Assembly (NCBI GenBank): GCA_019828595.1
Contig: JAHQRK010000022.1
Coordinates: 806,001-870,000 of the forward strand
Source: Aphanomyces cochlioides
Taxonomy: Eukaryota; Oomycota; Saprolegniomycetes; Saprolegniales; Verrucalvaceae
DNA: 64,000 bases
Reading direction: 5' to 3'
The translations under genes were made by a program, and so were the position numbers. Below are positions 43,082 through 53,140 of the stretch, piece after piece (positions within the stretch are counted from its first letter, which is position 1; every line of letters starts with the position of its first letter). Below the pieces are notes generated by a model that was not told the DNA's origin, ran no database searches, and was given only the letters and a program-made list of their open reading frames with translations.

Positions 43082-43456
43082 TGTTGAGGCTTGAGGAATG
43101 TAATCTCAACTTCCACATTCTAGAAAGCTCTCTAAACTATGAAACGACTTGCGTGCTGCATATTCCAGAAGACAAACAAACGACAAAGAAGACCACTGAA
43201 TTCACACTAGGCCTAGCTTTCATTCTAACTGCATAATACACTTTCCATTTTTCTCTCTAGATGGGGAAAATATTCTACTTTGAGTTAGAATATTATTTAT
43301 TGCATGTTTGGCCTGTTTTGAAATAAATTATTGCAATAAAATTTATGCAATATTTGGCATCCAGACAGTAGATTATGCGATAATCAAAATTATGCAATAA
43401 TTGATCAAAATATTGCGAATTATCTCAATAATAGGTGGCATCCAGACGGGCCCTTA

Positions 43457-44689
43457 AAGCTGTCCATACAAGTGAGACACAGCAAACTGGAGCTAACATT
43501 GCATTTGAACTTGAAAAAGTTATCGTATCCCTTGGCGCCTCCAAAGTGTGTAGTATTGTCGCTGACAACGCTGCCAATATGAAATGTGCCTGGCACATTT
43601 TAGAAGCAAAATACCCTGGTAAAATCTGCAATCGATGCGCTGCGCATGCAATTAATCTACTTGTGAAAGACGTGTGCAAGCCTGACGCATATGAACAAAC
43701 TATTGAGCGTGCCAGGCAAATCACTGCCTTCGTTAAAGACCGTATTGAGTTGTCGAAGCGTTTTGAGCGTATACTAGTACAAGAAAACTTGTGTCGTGAT
43801 GGTGAACTTTTGACTAAGCGCGGTCTGTCTTCTGTGGTTCTTACTCGTTGGTATACACATTACGATTGTTTGCATGGTGTTCTGGAGAACAGGAATGTTC
43901 TTACTCAATTGATTAATCCTTCACTCTTTATTGACATGAAAACGACGTTAAGCTCGCGTGAAAAGAAAAAGGAATTCTCTCGAGCCATTCTTGACCCCAA
44001 TTTTTGGCTTAGTCTCGAATCTTTGGAACTTGTTCTCCGCCCTACTTGCAAAGTCATTGGACAACTTGAAGCAAATTCATGTACTCTATCCGATGTATAT
44101 CGCTGCTTTTTAGATTTAAACCATCACTGGGATCAAAACAACGACTTGTCACAACTTCTACAAGAACGATGGATATTTCTTCACACTGCATCAATGAGCT
44201 TCGCCTCCACAAAACGCGCGCCGGTGAAGGCATGTTTGAGGAGGACTTGTATGATAATTCTCGATTACTACTGGAATTCATCACTGAGAAGAAATGTATT
44301 TGTGAAAATGTCGACGCAGTCAATCAGGAAATGGCACGTTTTGTTGACTCAATGAAAAATCCCACTGCAAAGGCAAATTTTTTTATTGATCAGTGCCCTA
44401 CCCCAATGCATATTGCCAACAGGTTGCCTCGACAAAATTTCCAATTCTCTTTCAAGTTGCTCGAATTGTTTTTAATGTTCCTACATCGCAAGCTGCATCT
44501 GCACGAGTGTGGAGTATCTACGACTTCATCTTGACGAAGAGAAGAAATCGTCTTAGCCCTGAGAAAGTGACCAAACTTGTTCAACTTTATATGAATGCTG
44601 ATTTATCATTGCGAGGAAATGTTGTCAGTGTGATGATGGGTGAAGAAAGTGATGCCGGCGGAAGCGATAGTGACAATGGAGAGGCTTAG
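43457..44689 (+). pseudogene. hAT transposase, C-terminal half
   Basis: Resumes directly after the right end of the composite insertion: LKAVHTSETQQTGANIAFEL, VCSIVADNAANMKCAWHIL, CNRCAAHAINLLVKDVCK (the hAT catalytic region with D and the C-x-x-H motif), VVLTRWYTHYDCLHGVLEN (RW motif) and, after one or more frame changes near 44190-44390, the hAT dimerisation region ARVWSIYDFILTKRRNRLSP to a stop at 44687. It continues the half at 31955-32545. The acidic tail GSDSDNGEA is typical. Confidence 0.8.
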
Positions 44690-44764
44690 CACCAAGATGT
44701 TAATGCTATACAAAGAAAAATGCATTTATATGTTTTAATCTACATTAAATTTTCCATTAATGAC

Positions 44765-44968
44765 ATGTTGCCATTGAACTTGAAAATGTTATCGTATCCC
44801 TTGGCGTATCAAAGTTGTGCTGTAAAGTTACTGATAATGCTGCCAATATGAATTGTGCCTGGCACATTTTAGAAGCGTAACATCCTGGCATTTTGTGCAA
44901 TAGATACGCTGCGCATACAACAAAACTTACTGGTGAAAGATTTATGCAAGCTTGCTGCAAATGAAAAT
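44765..44968 (+). pseudogene. second, partial hAT fragment
   Basis: IELENVIVSLG, NAANMNCAWHILEA and RYAAHTT-like pieces match 43500-43690 at the DNA level (TTATCGTATCCCTTGGCG, TGTGCCTGGCACATTTTAGA) but contain a stop and small deletions. It lies right after the main gene. Confidence 0.7.
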
Positions 44969-45013
44969 GTTTACCGATGAACCATTCAAAGTTTGAATGG
45001 TTCATCAGTAAAC
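44969..45013. repeat. 22-bp hairpin with a 1-nt loop
   Basis: GTTTACCGATGAACCATTCAAA, one G, then its reverse complement with one mismatch (22-nt arms, quoted left arm is two words joined at the mismatch). It marks the point where hAT-derived DNA ends and MFS-flank repeat begins. Confidence 0.75.
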
Positions 45014-45014
45014 A

Positions 45015-45210
45015 AGCCACTTGACGCTTTGATCGCATCAATTGGGAGTGCACCTGGTTGTCACACTTGGGCCAACCTCATGACGCCTGCTGGGCAATGA
45101 AATTGCATGACACTTTAACTCTTCCTAGTGATGGAGATAGTCATGTGTTGGATTGCGAGAGGTGAAAGTTTTTCCAGCTTGTTGTTCCAGCGCTTAATGC
45201 AGTGATTGCA
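45015..45210. repeat. MFS-flank repeat, third copy
   Basis: 45015-45075 matches 7768-7832, the sequence upstream of MFS copy A (CTTTGATCGCATC, GAGTGCACC, TTGTCACACTT). From 45075 it matches the downstream repeat at 10010-10190 and 26160-26360 (TGACGCCTGC.GGGCAATG, ATGTGT.GGATTG.GAGAGG). Upstream and downstream flanks of an MFS gene are thus joined without the gene. Confidence 0.55.
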
Positions 45211-45627
45211 TCTACATTATGCTGAGGATATCACAATCCTAAAAGTTGTTTCCAAGTCCCTCCAGCTCATGTCAGATTGTGCGAAACACCACAATATAGA
45301 TATATGCTCCAAGAGTACGAAGCATGGCCTAGACAAAGTTAAGATAACTATCGCGAGTCGGGACAGCTCTGCTAAATTAAGATGTTTATCGCGCCTAATC
45401 GAGCAGAAAGACTAACACAAAGCGCCAATTTTTCGGTCTGTGCCAATTAATCGGTTTGGCACTGACCAATCAGGGTGAAGCACAAAAACTTGTCCGCTTT
45501 GACCTTCGCTCGCTCGCTTCCTTCGCCGACAAGATCGCGTTCCACACCCCGACCACGCATCGTGGGTTTGTCAAAATGGACCTTTACTGGAGAGTCCTGC
45601 GCCGCTTGACGTCGCCGTTCGTCCATC

Positions 45628-46669
45628 CTATCGGAGGACTTCACTTCTTCTTTTCCATCTGCTCTTGTTGCTGGATGAGTCGATCGGATGCTTCGATTCT
45701 TTCCATGTGCAACTTGAGGAGTTTCGCGAAGCTGTCATCGAGTCGATCGGCTCCTTCTTGAGTTCAAATCGCACCCGATTCGACAAACCAGGCGGGTCGA
45801 TGCGATAGACGACGGCCTTGAGAAACATCTTGAGGCTTCCTTTCACTTTCAGGTCCTGTCGCATGGCATATTTGTCGATAACGTCGTTCACCTGTTTCAT
45901 AAACTGTCCCAGGCGACTGGCCACCGAGCCTTGAGCCGGCATGCACAGTCGCTTGCAGTAGTTGTCCAGATCAGCCTCTGTTATCTCAAATGAATGTGTT
46001 GATGTGGATCTCGTCAATTTTTCGCTTGAGGCCTTCTTCATCGACTTCCTCGAACCACACGCATTCACACATTGCTCGCAGTAGGTCAGGATCACATGAC
46101 TGCAGGTATCCTATCTTGCGGTCGAGTGCACGCGCTCCATGGTGCTTGGCCAGTTCGTCCAGCTGTCGTTCATACTCCAGTCGCGCTCTTCTCCACTCTA
46201 CAAGGAATTCACGGTCGAAGTCTGTGATTCGCGGGTGCTTGATGTTGTAGACAATGACCGCGGTGCTCTACCTTTACTCTCGGATTTGTCTTGCTAGCCG
46301 ATTTGCAGCCGCTTTGTCTTTCCACTTTTTCGCCGCTTTGATTTCCTGTCTTTTCCTTTCCTTGCGGATTGCCTTGTCGCGTTCTTGCTCGTCTTCACTG
46401 AGTTGACTGTCGGTCGACACGTCTGAGCCTTCAGGGGGTTCATATCCTGGCGCGTTGTGTTTCGCTTCCATGCGTTCGCGCCTCTCTCGATTCCTCTCTC
46501 GCTCTTCCAGCACTCTCGCTGTCTTCTCGTCGACTTCTCGCTCTGGACTGTCTTCCTCGATGTACACGTTGCCAAGCGCGTCTCGCACATACCGCTGTCC
46601 GTCTTCCCAGAAGACTTGCTCACCCAGACCGTCATCGCCTTTCGGCGAGCCAGTCCCGGATGTGCTCAT
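45628..46669 (-). pseudogene. Gag-like fragment of another retroelement
   Basis: From ATG 46669 an acidic/basic low-complexity N-terminus (VFWEDGQRYVRDALGNVYIE, then Arg/Glu-rich repeats) stops at 46274. Further frames give ITDFDREFLVEWRRARLEYE and RKIDEIHINTF at 46020-46260, then VASRLGQFMKQVNDVIDKYA at 45850-45960. Order and character (helical, R-x-F-x-x-W motif, then a capsid-like core) resemble oomycete gypsy Gag proteins, but no zinc knuckle or pol follows. Assignment is tentative. At least two frame changes. Confidence 0.4.
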
Positions 46670-47482
46670 CTCAGGTAAAATTTCAAACTGTGGCTCGCCT
46701 TCAACTGGCTTGCCTCTAGCATATCCGTATCCGGAGGGTTGGTACTTGGGGGCCCTGTATCCGGACGGTCGTCATGCACAGATTCTGCGTCTGAACAATC
46801 CATATCCGGAAAGCGTTGTGTTCACGTACACACAACTAAAGTATGTCTGCGAAGCCACCGCCGCAAAAACAACCAAATGGGGGAGTGCCGCCTCCCGTGA
46901 ACACGCAATTGATTGACTTGGGCAGTAGGCCGCAGATAATGAACTAACTACTTGACTTCAATCTTCACTTGAACGTCCTTTCCTTCTATCTTGAGCGCGT
47001 CGGTTCAACGGTGACCCTTCATCTTGAAACCGGCGGCTCTTCATCTTGAAACTCCTTCGTCGCTTCAACTGCGGTTCACGATCGGCAGCACCGGCTGTCA
47101 CGAGGAGGAGCCTATGATGCGGCTCGACATGGCTTATCCACGTCACAGCACACATCACAAGGACAATTCAGAAGGAATCAAGATCACTGTCTTGCTTATC
47201 AAACTCCCTTTCCAGGATAATAACTTAGACGTGATGTTCTAAAGCTATGCGCAATGGATAGTGCGTCACGATCTTGTATTCCACTGTAAACCCCACAGCC
47301 TTTATGCTCACACTATATTGGCCTTGCTCTATGCCGCACACAAATGTCATCGGTTTGACAGAATACGTCGAGCTATTAAAAAACGCCATGGCAGAGAGAA
47401 TCACTGGGGGCTCCAACCTTCAAGTTCCTCATGTTGACCACCTCCTGCTAACAACGGCGAACTCAAATGTTCACTGCAGGAA
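46670..47482. other. no recognisable gene
   Basis: TATCCGGA-type motifs recur at about 46723, 46759 and 46802. A plus-strand frame 47274-47492 may be an exon ahead of the next feature but has no motif. Confidence 0.4.
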
Positions 47483-48085
47483 AAATGGTTAACTCGGCTC
47501 TATCAAGGCGGCCCACCTGCTTTAGACTCATACCACGTGCTAAAGCGCTTTCCACAACAAATTCCTAAGCCGTGGGAAGAATGGCTGCTCCATCATCTGG
47601 AATGGAAACGCATGAATGACGCATCCCAAATTTTAAACGCAGCAGAAAATATCAGTATTGATCATGAATACTTCATTTACATTAATCAAGCCAGCCGTAA
47701 GAAGAAGCAAGATGCAATTGGAATAGCGACCTTGATATGTAATGCGCGAGAAATTCCATCATTAGTCTTAGATGCCTTTCCATGCACCCGTCAAATGGCT
47801 GCCAACTTTCAAAGTTCCCAACAAGCCAAAATGGTCGTTTGGTTGTTGCTGAAAACAATTAGTGCAAAGACCTCACGTAAGAAATTGTTTATGAAATATC
47901 ATCAAATTCTGTAGCGTCTATTCATGGGATAAGTACAATTTCTAAATGGGTCAAGCGAAACAGTAGAGCTTGTAAGCTTGCCGAGACGTTAATTGCCGAA
48001 TGTGAAGCAAAGAAAATTGATCCAAGTCTGTTTGCATTGATGAAACGTTGTAATTTCCATCTTTCTGGAATCATATATTTGTAGA
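47483..48085 (+). pseudogene. unrecognised gene remnant
   Basis: Starts after a CACTGCAG splice-acceptor-like site: KWLTRLYQGGPPALDSYHVL, KPWEEWLLHHLEWKRMNDAS, SRKKKQDAIGIATLICNARE, CTRQMAANFQSSQQAKMVVW, stop at 47914. With a one-base shift near 47885 it continues EIVYEISSNSVASIHGISTI, SKWVKRNSRACKLAETLIAE to a stop at 48083. The composition is clearly protein-like and helical, including a possible helix-turn-helix in the last part. Its position in front of pogo-like sequence suggests a transposon-related protein, but I do not recognise it. Confidence 0.4.
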
Positions 48086-48540
48086 TCGCATCCCATTTCC
48101 AGTTCCCGTGCACCTGATAGCGAGAGTGTTTCAGTTCGATCAGTTACTCGTTTCGTCGAAGAATCACGATTCTCGAACGATTTCTAGAAAGCGCGCCAAA
48201 CTCTTGAAGGCGCTTGAAGACTACAGCGAAGTTACACAAGGATTGTGTGTGGTAATGATTCTGCCAGTTTGCCGTGCTAATAGTCGCGGTAGTTGACTCA
48301 TATCAATGGGCATACACCTGAAAAGTCATTTGTGCGTGTTGAGAAGTCGAATGATCACTACTTTGCAAGAGGCGAAGATTTCGATACAACAATCCCATTT
48401 ATTCAGAATACATTTTCACGCCCACGAGACGCTATCGGCCTCTTAAAGAGTTTACAAGATTTAAGTGTCGAAGATCTGCGTCAGGTATCACTCTATGAAC
48501 CTAAATATCACTTAGCTCTTTAAAATAGTATACACGACAT

Positions 48541-48771
48541 TTGGCTGCGGAAGCTTCGATAGATCGGGCCGCTGACTGGACTCGACGGCCACTGTGGCTT
48601 GCATCGGCGTTAGAGTGGAGTGATCCACGAAATTTGTCCAAAAATGTCTTGCTACAAATCTGTCATGCCTGTTTGGAGCAACTGTTCTCCAAAGACTTTG
48701 CTGTTGCTGGCCCTATTGAGTTCCACGACGGCAAGATCATTTTTCTCACTGATGAGGTGAGCAGTAGTTGA
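48541..48771 (+). other. short unrecognised open frame
   Basis: LAAEASIDRAADWTRRPLWL, then ICHACLEQLFSKDFAVAG; 76 codons without a clear ATG. It may be part of the same remnant region. 48772-49320 shows nothing further. Confidence 0.2.
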
Positions 48772-49322
48772 AGCGTGCGGTTTCTCCTTGCATAATTTTT
48801 ATATCTTTGATAAAATCAGCCTTGACCGTTTGAAGGATTGTAATCAACCACGGGAAGCATGACAGTCACTGCTGATATGTTCCGATCTGAAGTTCACAGT
48901 TGTATCTCATTTCAAATGAGGTTAAGCTCACTAGAGGTTCTCGCGCTCGCAATGATGCAAATCGATGTATGACTTGATGATTGACTCCTTTGTTAGTGTA
49001 CAGTAGCCGTTTCAGCTTCAAAAAATGGTAGACGGAAGCACGAGATTCGTTTATCGATTACTAGTACATGTTATGTCTTGCCCAAAAGTGTTCCATCACG
49101 GTTTCGAAGTTGCTGTATTCAAGCCTACTCGCATAGCGATAATTCAGTTGCATTCCTTAGTCAGCCCGTGATCTGAATGCTGATGCAGCACAACAGTGTT
49201 CAGCATGTCACATGGTTCATCGGATTTTACAGCTGTTACAGGGGCAAAACTGGTCGAATTTGGCACTTGCTCTGTCCAAAAGACTTCCTGGCTGACATTG
49301 ATACCTTCTTGGCACCTTTCTC

Positions 49323-50039
49323 ATGGATAAATCTAGCGAATTCCACTTCGTTTTCGTTGCTGAGATTCAGGTAAATGCAACCGGACCACGTCGAATCATC
49401 ACATGTCCACCAGAAGAAATCAAGATGGACTTTGATATGCACAGAGATGGAATCGTCCAGTTATGGTGTCATGGATATCTTGCTCGGCGTTGTGAGTCTT
49501 GGGATGGTTCATCTTGTGTTAAATTTCAGTCTAAACATTGGATGGATAAACCAAACGCTATTGCTTATCTAGATTGGATCAAACAATGCTTTCCTGACGA
49601 GAAGATTGGCTTGATCTGGGATCATGCTGCTGCGCATAAGTCGAATGAAGAAGTGGAGCATGCTAATGCTATTGGTATCACGATTGGTTTTGTCCCTCCT
49701 GGTCTCACTAGTATTATTCAAGTGTGCGATCAAATTGCGAATAAACCATTGAAACAAGCATTCAAACGCATGTACTGTGCTCACAAACTTCGAATCGATC
49801 CTGGTTCAGGCGGCAAATACACTGTGCATCGTGATTATGTCTTGACTTGGATCGAGGATGCGACAAAGGAATTCAACGAGACGAAAGGTGATGTAGTTGG
49901 TATGGCCTTTGAAAAATTTGGTCAAGACCATCGAGCTCTGAACACCGAGAAACTCAACCGGCACTTGATATCTCTTCAAGAGAACAGCATTTACGGAGCT
50001 CTATTGGACAACCAAACTGCGTGCAACTTGGATGACTAA
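49323..50039 (+). pseudogene. pogo-like DDE transposase, catalytic part
   Basis: From ATG 49323, 238 residues: EFHFVFVAEIQVNATGPRRI, MDFDMHRDGIVQLWCHGYLA (region of the first acidic residue), IGLIWDHAAAHKSNEEVEHA (second D, with the conserved His), FVPPGLTSIIQVCDQIANKP (third D) and LKQAFKRMYCAHKLR. This is the DDE_1 order seen in pogo/Tigger and related transposases. The frame is open to its natural end, but the N-terminal DNA-binding part is not in frame upstream (49177-49320 shows broken pieces). Probably a remnant. Confidence 0.65.
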
Positions 50040-50747
50040 TAACAAGATAGAACCATTCATTTCAAATAAATCACTTGGCGCATCAGAGCTAGTGATATGA
50101 ATATATGCCTTGATTTTCACTGTTGCGAGCCTCGCCAGTGTTTAATTTGTGAAGTACGGTATATCATAACGTATAGTAACGTATCTCAACTCTGAATTTC
50201 TATGGTGGCATTAAGACTGATTTTGATTTCTATCGTGTCAATAAGACTGGTTTTGATTTCTCTGAAGTGGTTTCTATCGTGTCCATAAGCCTGAATTTGA
50301 TTTCTCTGGCGCCTTTTCCGCGTTTTCTTTTACCATCGATATTGGCATCCATGGCTTGGCACATTGCAACCGTAGTGTACAAGCAGGCGCTGAGTTATGC
50401 CTAGTTGAAGGACTGCAAGGACTCCAAGAAATGTAAGATGTGCTGCTCTTTGCCTATCAAACAGCTTCGGTGACAACATGTTGTCGCCGCAAGGGCCGAC
50501 GCTCTTTCAGCTGCAGTTTCAACGAGTGCTGGACTCGTGGGGACAGCATCAGCGGGCTCACCAGACTCCATCAGATTGCGACAGATCACTGTTTTTTATT
50601 CAAACTGTTTTTTTCGATTTTCGAAAAATCACCACTGAAAATCATGCATCGACTTTGAAGACCATTTTCTCGAAAAATGCAAAAGGTGGCTAAGGTACTT
50701 TTTGTTTTCCGTGTCCTCACATGTATGCGAAAATCGAGAATCGGGAT
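50040..50747. other. no recognisable gene; short imperfect repeats
   Basis: GATTTTGATTTCTATCGTGTC/GGTTTCTATCGTGTCCATAAG-type segments (the common part TTTCTATCGTGTC) recur between 50200 and 50310. The last nine bases (AATCGGGAT) are the left target duplication of the Mutator-like element. Confidence 0.45.
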
Positions 50748-51119
50748 AGAGCCCATTAATTGACCGCACCAGCGACGACCTAACCCTATGAAAAGGCCAA
50801 TACGCAATTCTTATTGGACATAATATCCACCCAATCAAAATATACTATACTGTAATTAGTGTGAGTTGGTGTCGTGATCTCCTTGACAATCCCACGGCAA
50901 CAACGTCGACAAAAGGTCCGATAACCAGCGGTCATACTAGCACTCTTAATAGCGTTGTTTCGACCGCTATATGCAGCGCTATAAGCAGCGCTGGTCTGAG
51001 CGCTGCTACCAGCGGTGAAGTGAACGCTAGAAAAAGCGCTACAAGTAGCGCTCCACACAGCGTTGAAAGCAACGTTGCGTATATCGCTGAACATAGCGCT
51101 GAAATCAGCGCTGCTCCAA
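50748..51119 (+). repeat. left TIR of the Mutator-like element
   Basis: 372 bp; the outer ~180 bp are unique sequence, the inner 192 bp an array of 16 units of 12 bp. Confidence 0.9.
50927..51118. repeat. 12-bp-period array, 16 units, AGCGCT core (left TIR)
   Basis: Counting from 50927 every 12th base starts a unit: AGCGGT, AGCACT, AGCGTT, ACCGCT, AGCGCT, AGCGCT, AGCGCT, AGCGGT, AACGCT and so on to AGCGCT at 51107. Seven of the 16 cores are exactly the palindrome AGCGCT and 15 keep the central CG. The other six bases of each unit vary freely. There is no slip in phase over 192 bp. The array ends at the inner end of the TIR. Confidence 0.9.
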
Positions 51120-52096
51120 TGATCTGACTACTGTAACTTGAAGTAGCGTAGCGAATCATAGAACTGGGGGGATATTGACTGCAAATTTTCGTCATTTTGT
51201 AATAGGCATGATGGTTGACGGAGAAGAGAGCAGTGTTCATAGGCTGAAATGCGCAAGTTGCATGAAGAACCTCCTTTGGGAATGCTTTGTAGATGCCTCA
51301 ACAAATGTTCCCTTCAGGACTTGTCTTGTATGCAGGTGCAAGTATAGCTCCAAAGGCGCGATAGACAATGAAGCGAATATCAAGCACGTTGTATACAATT
51401 TTACTTCGATGGAAGATTTTGAGAACGATATTTGCTCTGTCTTTTTACACAGTGGTCAACTTGTTCATGTGTTTATCAACACGACATGTCAGACCGATTC
51501 TGTGAAGCATGATGTTTGCATCAAAGAAATTTTAGGTTTATTGCTTGAAAATCTCGGATACAGCTATTGGTATTATATATGCAGGAATCGTTGTCATTTG
51601 TTTGGTTTAGGAATATGAAAAAGGCATCAAATTTGAAGTACCCTTACACAATTATTCAGATTACATTCCGCTTTAAGCAGCGAAAGGATTATAAAAACTC
51701 GAAAACGGCATTTTACAAGGAAACATCATCACAAATATCTCTCAGCAAAAGGAGAAACATTGCGACGAAATCCACATACGATTGCAGAGGTATATCTTAC
51801 CTAGACTTAGACTTTTACAGTTACACGTAGGAAATTTGTCAATTGCATCAATCGATGAGGGGATACATATATCTTCTTACCATGAGGTCGAGCACCCTGG
51901 GGAATGTGAAATATCTACGCCACTGCAAGGCGAGATTTTGAAGTTTATAGAGGAAAACGCAAACTACATGACACCATCTAAGCTGCGCGATTGTTTGCTG
52001 CACAGAAAGGACGATTTTAATTTGCGTAGTGTACCGTCAGTGGCTCAAGTGTCATATTTTTGGCGACGGGTAAGTTTATGCGAATCGATGAATTTC

Positions 52097-52288
52097 GACG
52101 TTGCTTTCACCGTTATATTCACGGTTGTTGTCAATGATGTGATGAAAGGTGATATCAACGGTCTTTTACACGTTGAGTTCAACGGTGTTTTCACCGTTGT
52201 ATTCACGGTTGTTTTCGACGGTGAGAAGCCCGGTGATATCAACGATTGTATACGCGTTGATTCTAGCGGTTGTTTCACCGGTGAAAAC
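52097..52288. repeat. 12-bp-period array, 16 units, inside a transposase intron
   Basis: Again exactly 16 units of 12 bp in constant phase: GACGTT, ACCGTT, ACGGTT, AATGAT, AAAGGT, AACGGT, CACGTT, AACGGT, ACCGTT, ACGGTT, GACGGT, CCCGGT, AACGAT, CGCGTT, AGCGGT, ACCGGT, each followed by six variable bases. The core differs from the TIR array (AACGGT/ACCGTT rather than AGCGCT). It makes the host intron 277 nt long, where other introns in the window are mostly 36-53 nt. Confidence 0.85.
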
Positions 52289-53140
52289 GAATTGAAATTA
52301 TCGTTTTGTCTTCACTTGCCTTCAATTTTTTAAATGTGTCTTGTAGAGCCTTTATGCAAAAATCCAAATGCATAAAGACCCATTTGTCTCGACGAAGCTG
52401 TTTCTTGAAAATAGGGAACATGTTTCTAGAGTGGATTTGCAGCCTCCTAATGTTCGAAGTGTGCCAGCCATGGCAATTATTTTGGAAAATCTGATCGCAA
52501 AAATGTGTGAAATGAAAGGTACAGAGTGTCTGGGTTTTGTCCCAGAAGCAGTGATTGACTCGACACATCGAATGACAAATGGGAATTTTGAGATGTATAC
52601 AATACTCATATCATTTCGAGGTGAAGGATATCCTGTCAGTTATATGTTTATAAAAAGACAGTACGAAGCTCCTCAGGATTCAATTAATATTTGACTAGAT
52701 CTGAAACACCTACGTATGGCTTATATAATTGACTGGCTAGAGCAACTCAAAAGGCGGCTCAAACTTGAGCCCGAATTTGTGCATGTAGACAAAGACGCTG
52801 CACAGATTCGTGCAATACGTCATGTGTGGAGCGTTGCCAAGATTCAACTTTGTCTATGGCATTTATATCGTGCAGTGCGACAACGTTTTACCAAGCAATC
52901 AACTTTTCCATTAATAAACACGTAACATGCTTCGCCATTGTATTTTTACCAGACAATATTAGGTACAAAAAGCATTTAGCACTTCACCAACCGATATTTA
53001 TTGCTTCCGACGATTTCCCACGTTGGAGTCTACTTGAGATTGCGACTGCTACGACTTTGGATGTCGATGACGACGCTTACCTTTCGAGTGCTGAACTTGG
53101 GGTAGAAAACATCTACAATAATTCTATAAAAGGTGGATCT

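Larger units (their letters stand above)
36958..43261 (+). mobile_element. Ty1/copia LTR retrotransposon
   Basis: 180-bp LTRs at 36958-37137 and 43082-43261, three differences by eye, starting TGTTGAGGCTTGAGG and ending CTCTCTAGA (not the usual CA). TGGGG flanks both (36953-36957, 43262-43266). The order gag, protease, integrase, RT, RNase H on the plus strand defines copia. There are several frameshifts and one in-frame stop in pol, and the 5' part of gag is disturbed. Total 6,304 bp. Older than the gypsy insertion, judged by the LTR differences. Confidence 0.92.
32546..43453. mobile_element. composite insertion with Harbinger-like ends, interrupting the hAT gene
   Basis: Left end GGGCCCGTCTGGATACCA (32546-32563) and right end, inverted, GGGCCCGTCTGGATGCCA (43453-43436) match at 17 of 18 positions. 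The flanks are ATA (32543-32545) and TTA (43454-43456), close to the 3-bp TWA duplication of Harbinger elements. The core next to both ends is very AT-rich. Inside lie a Crypton gene, a 660-bp TIR element and a copia element, so the likely history is a MITE or Harbinger relative that later collected nested insertions. Confidence 0.6.

Noticed and set aside
50927..51118. The 12-bp array as a possible CRISPR array
   Set aside because: Repeats of 6 bp with 6-bp spacers are far too short, the genome is eukaryotic, and no cas genes are present.
50861..51127. Open frame in the left MULE TIR (and its mirror at 54778-55077), rich in Ser and Ala
   Set aside because: It is the translation of the 12-bp array; the opposite strand is open as well, no start context or domain is present, and both TIRs carry it, so it is not a gene.
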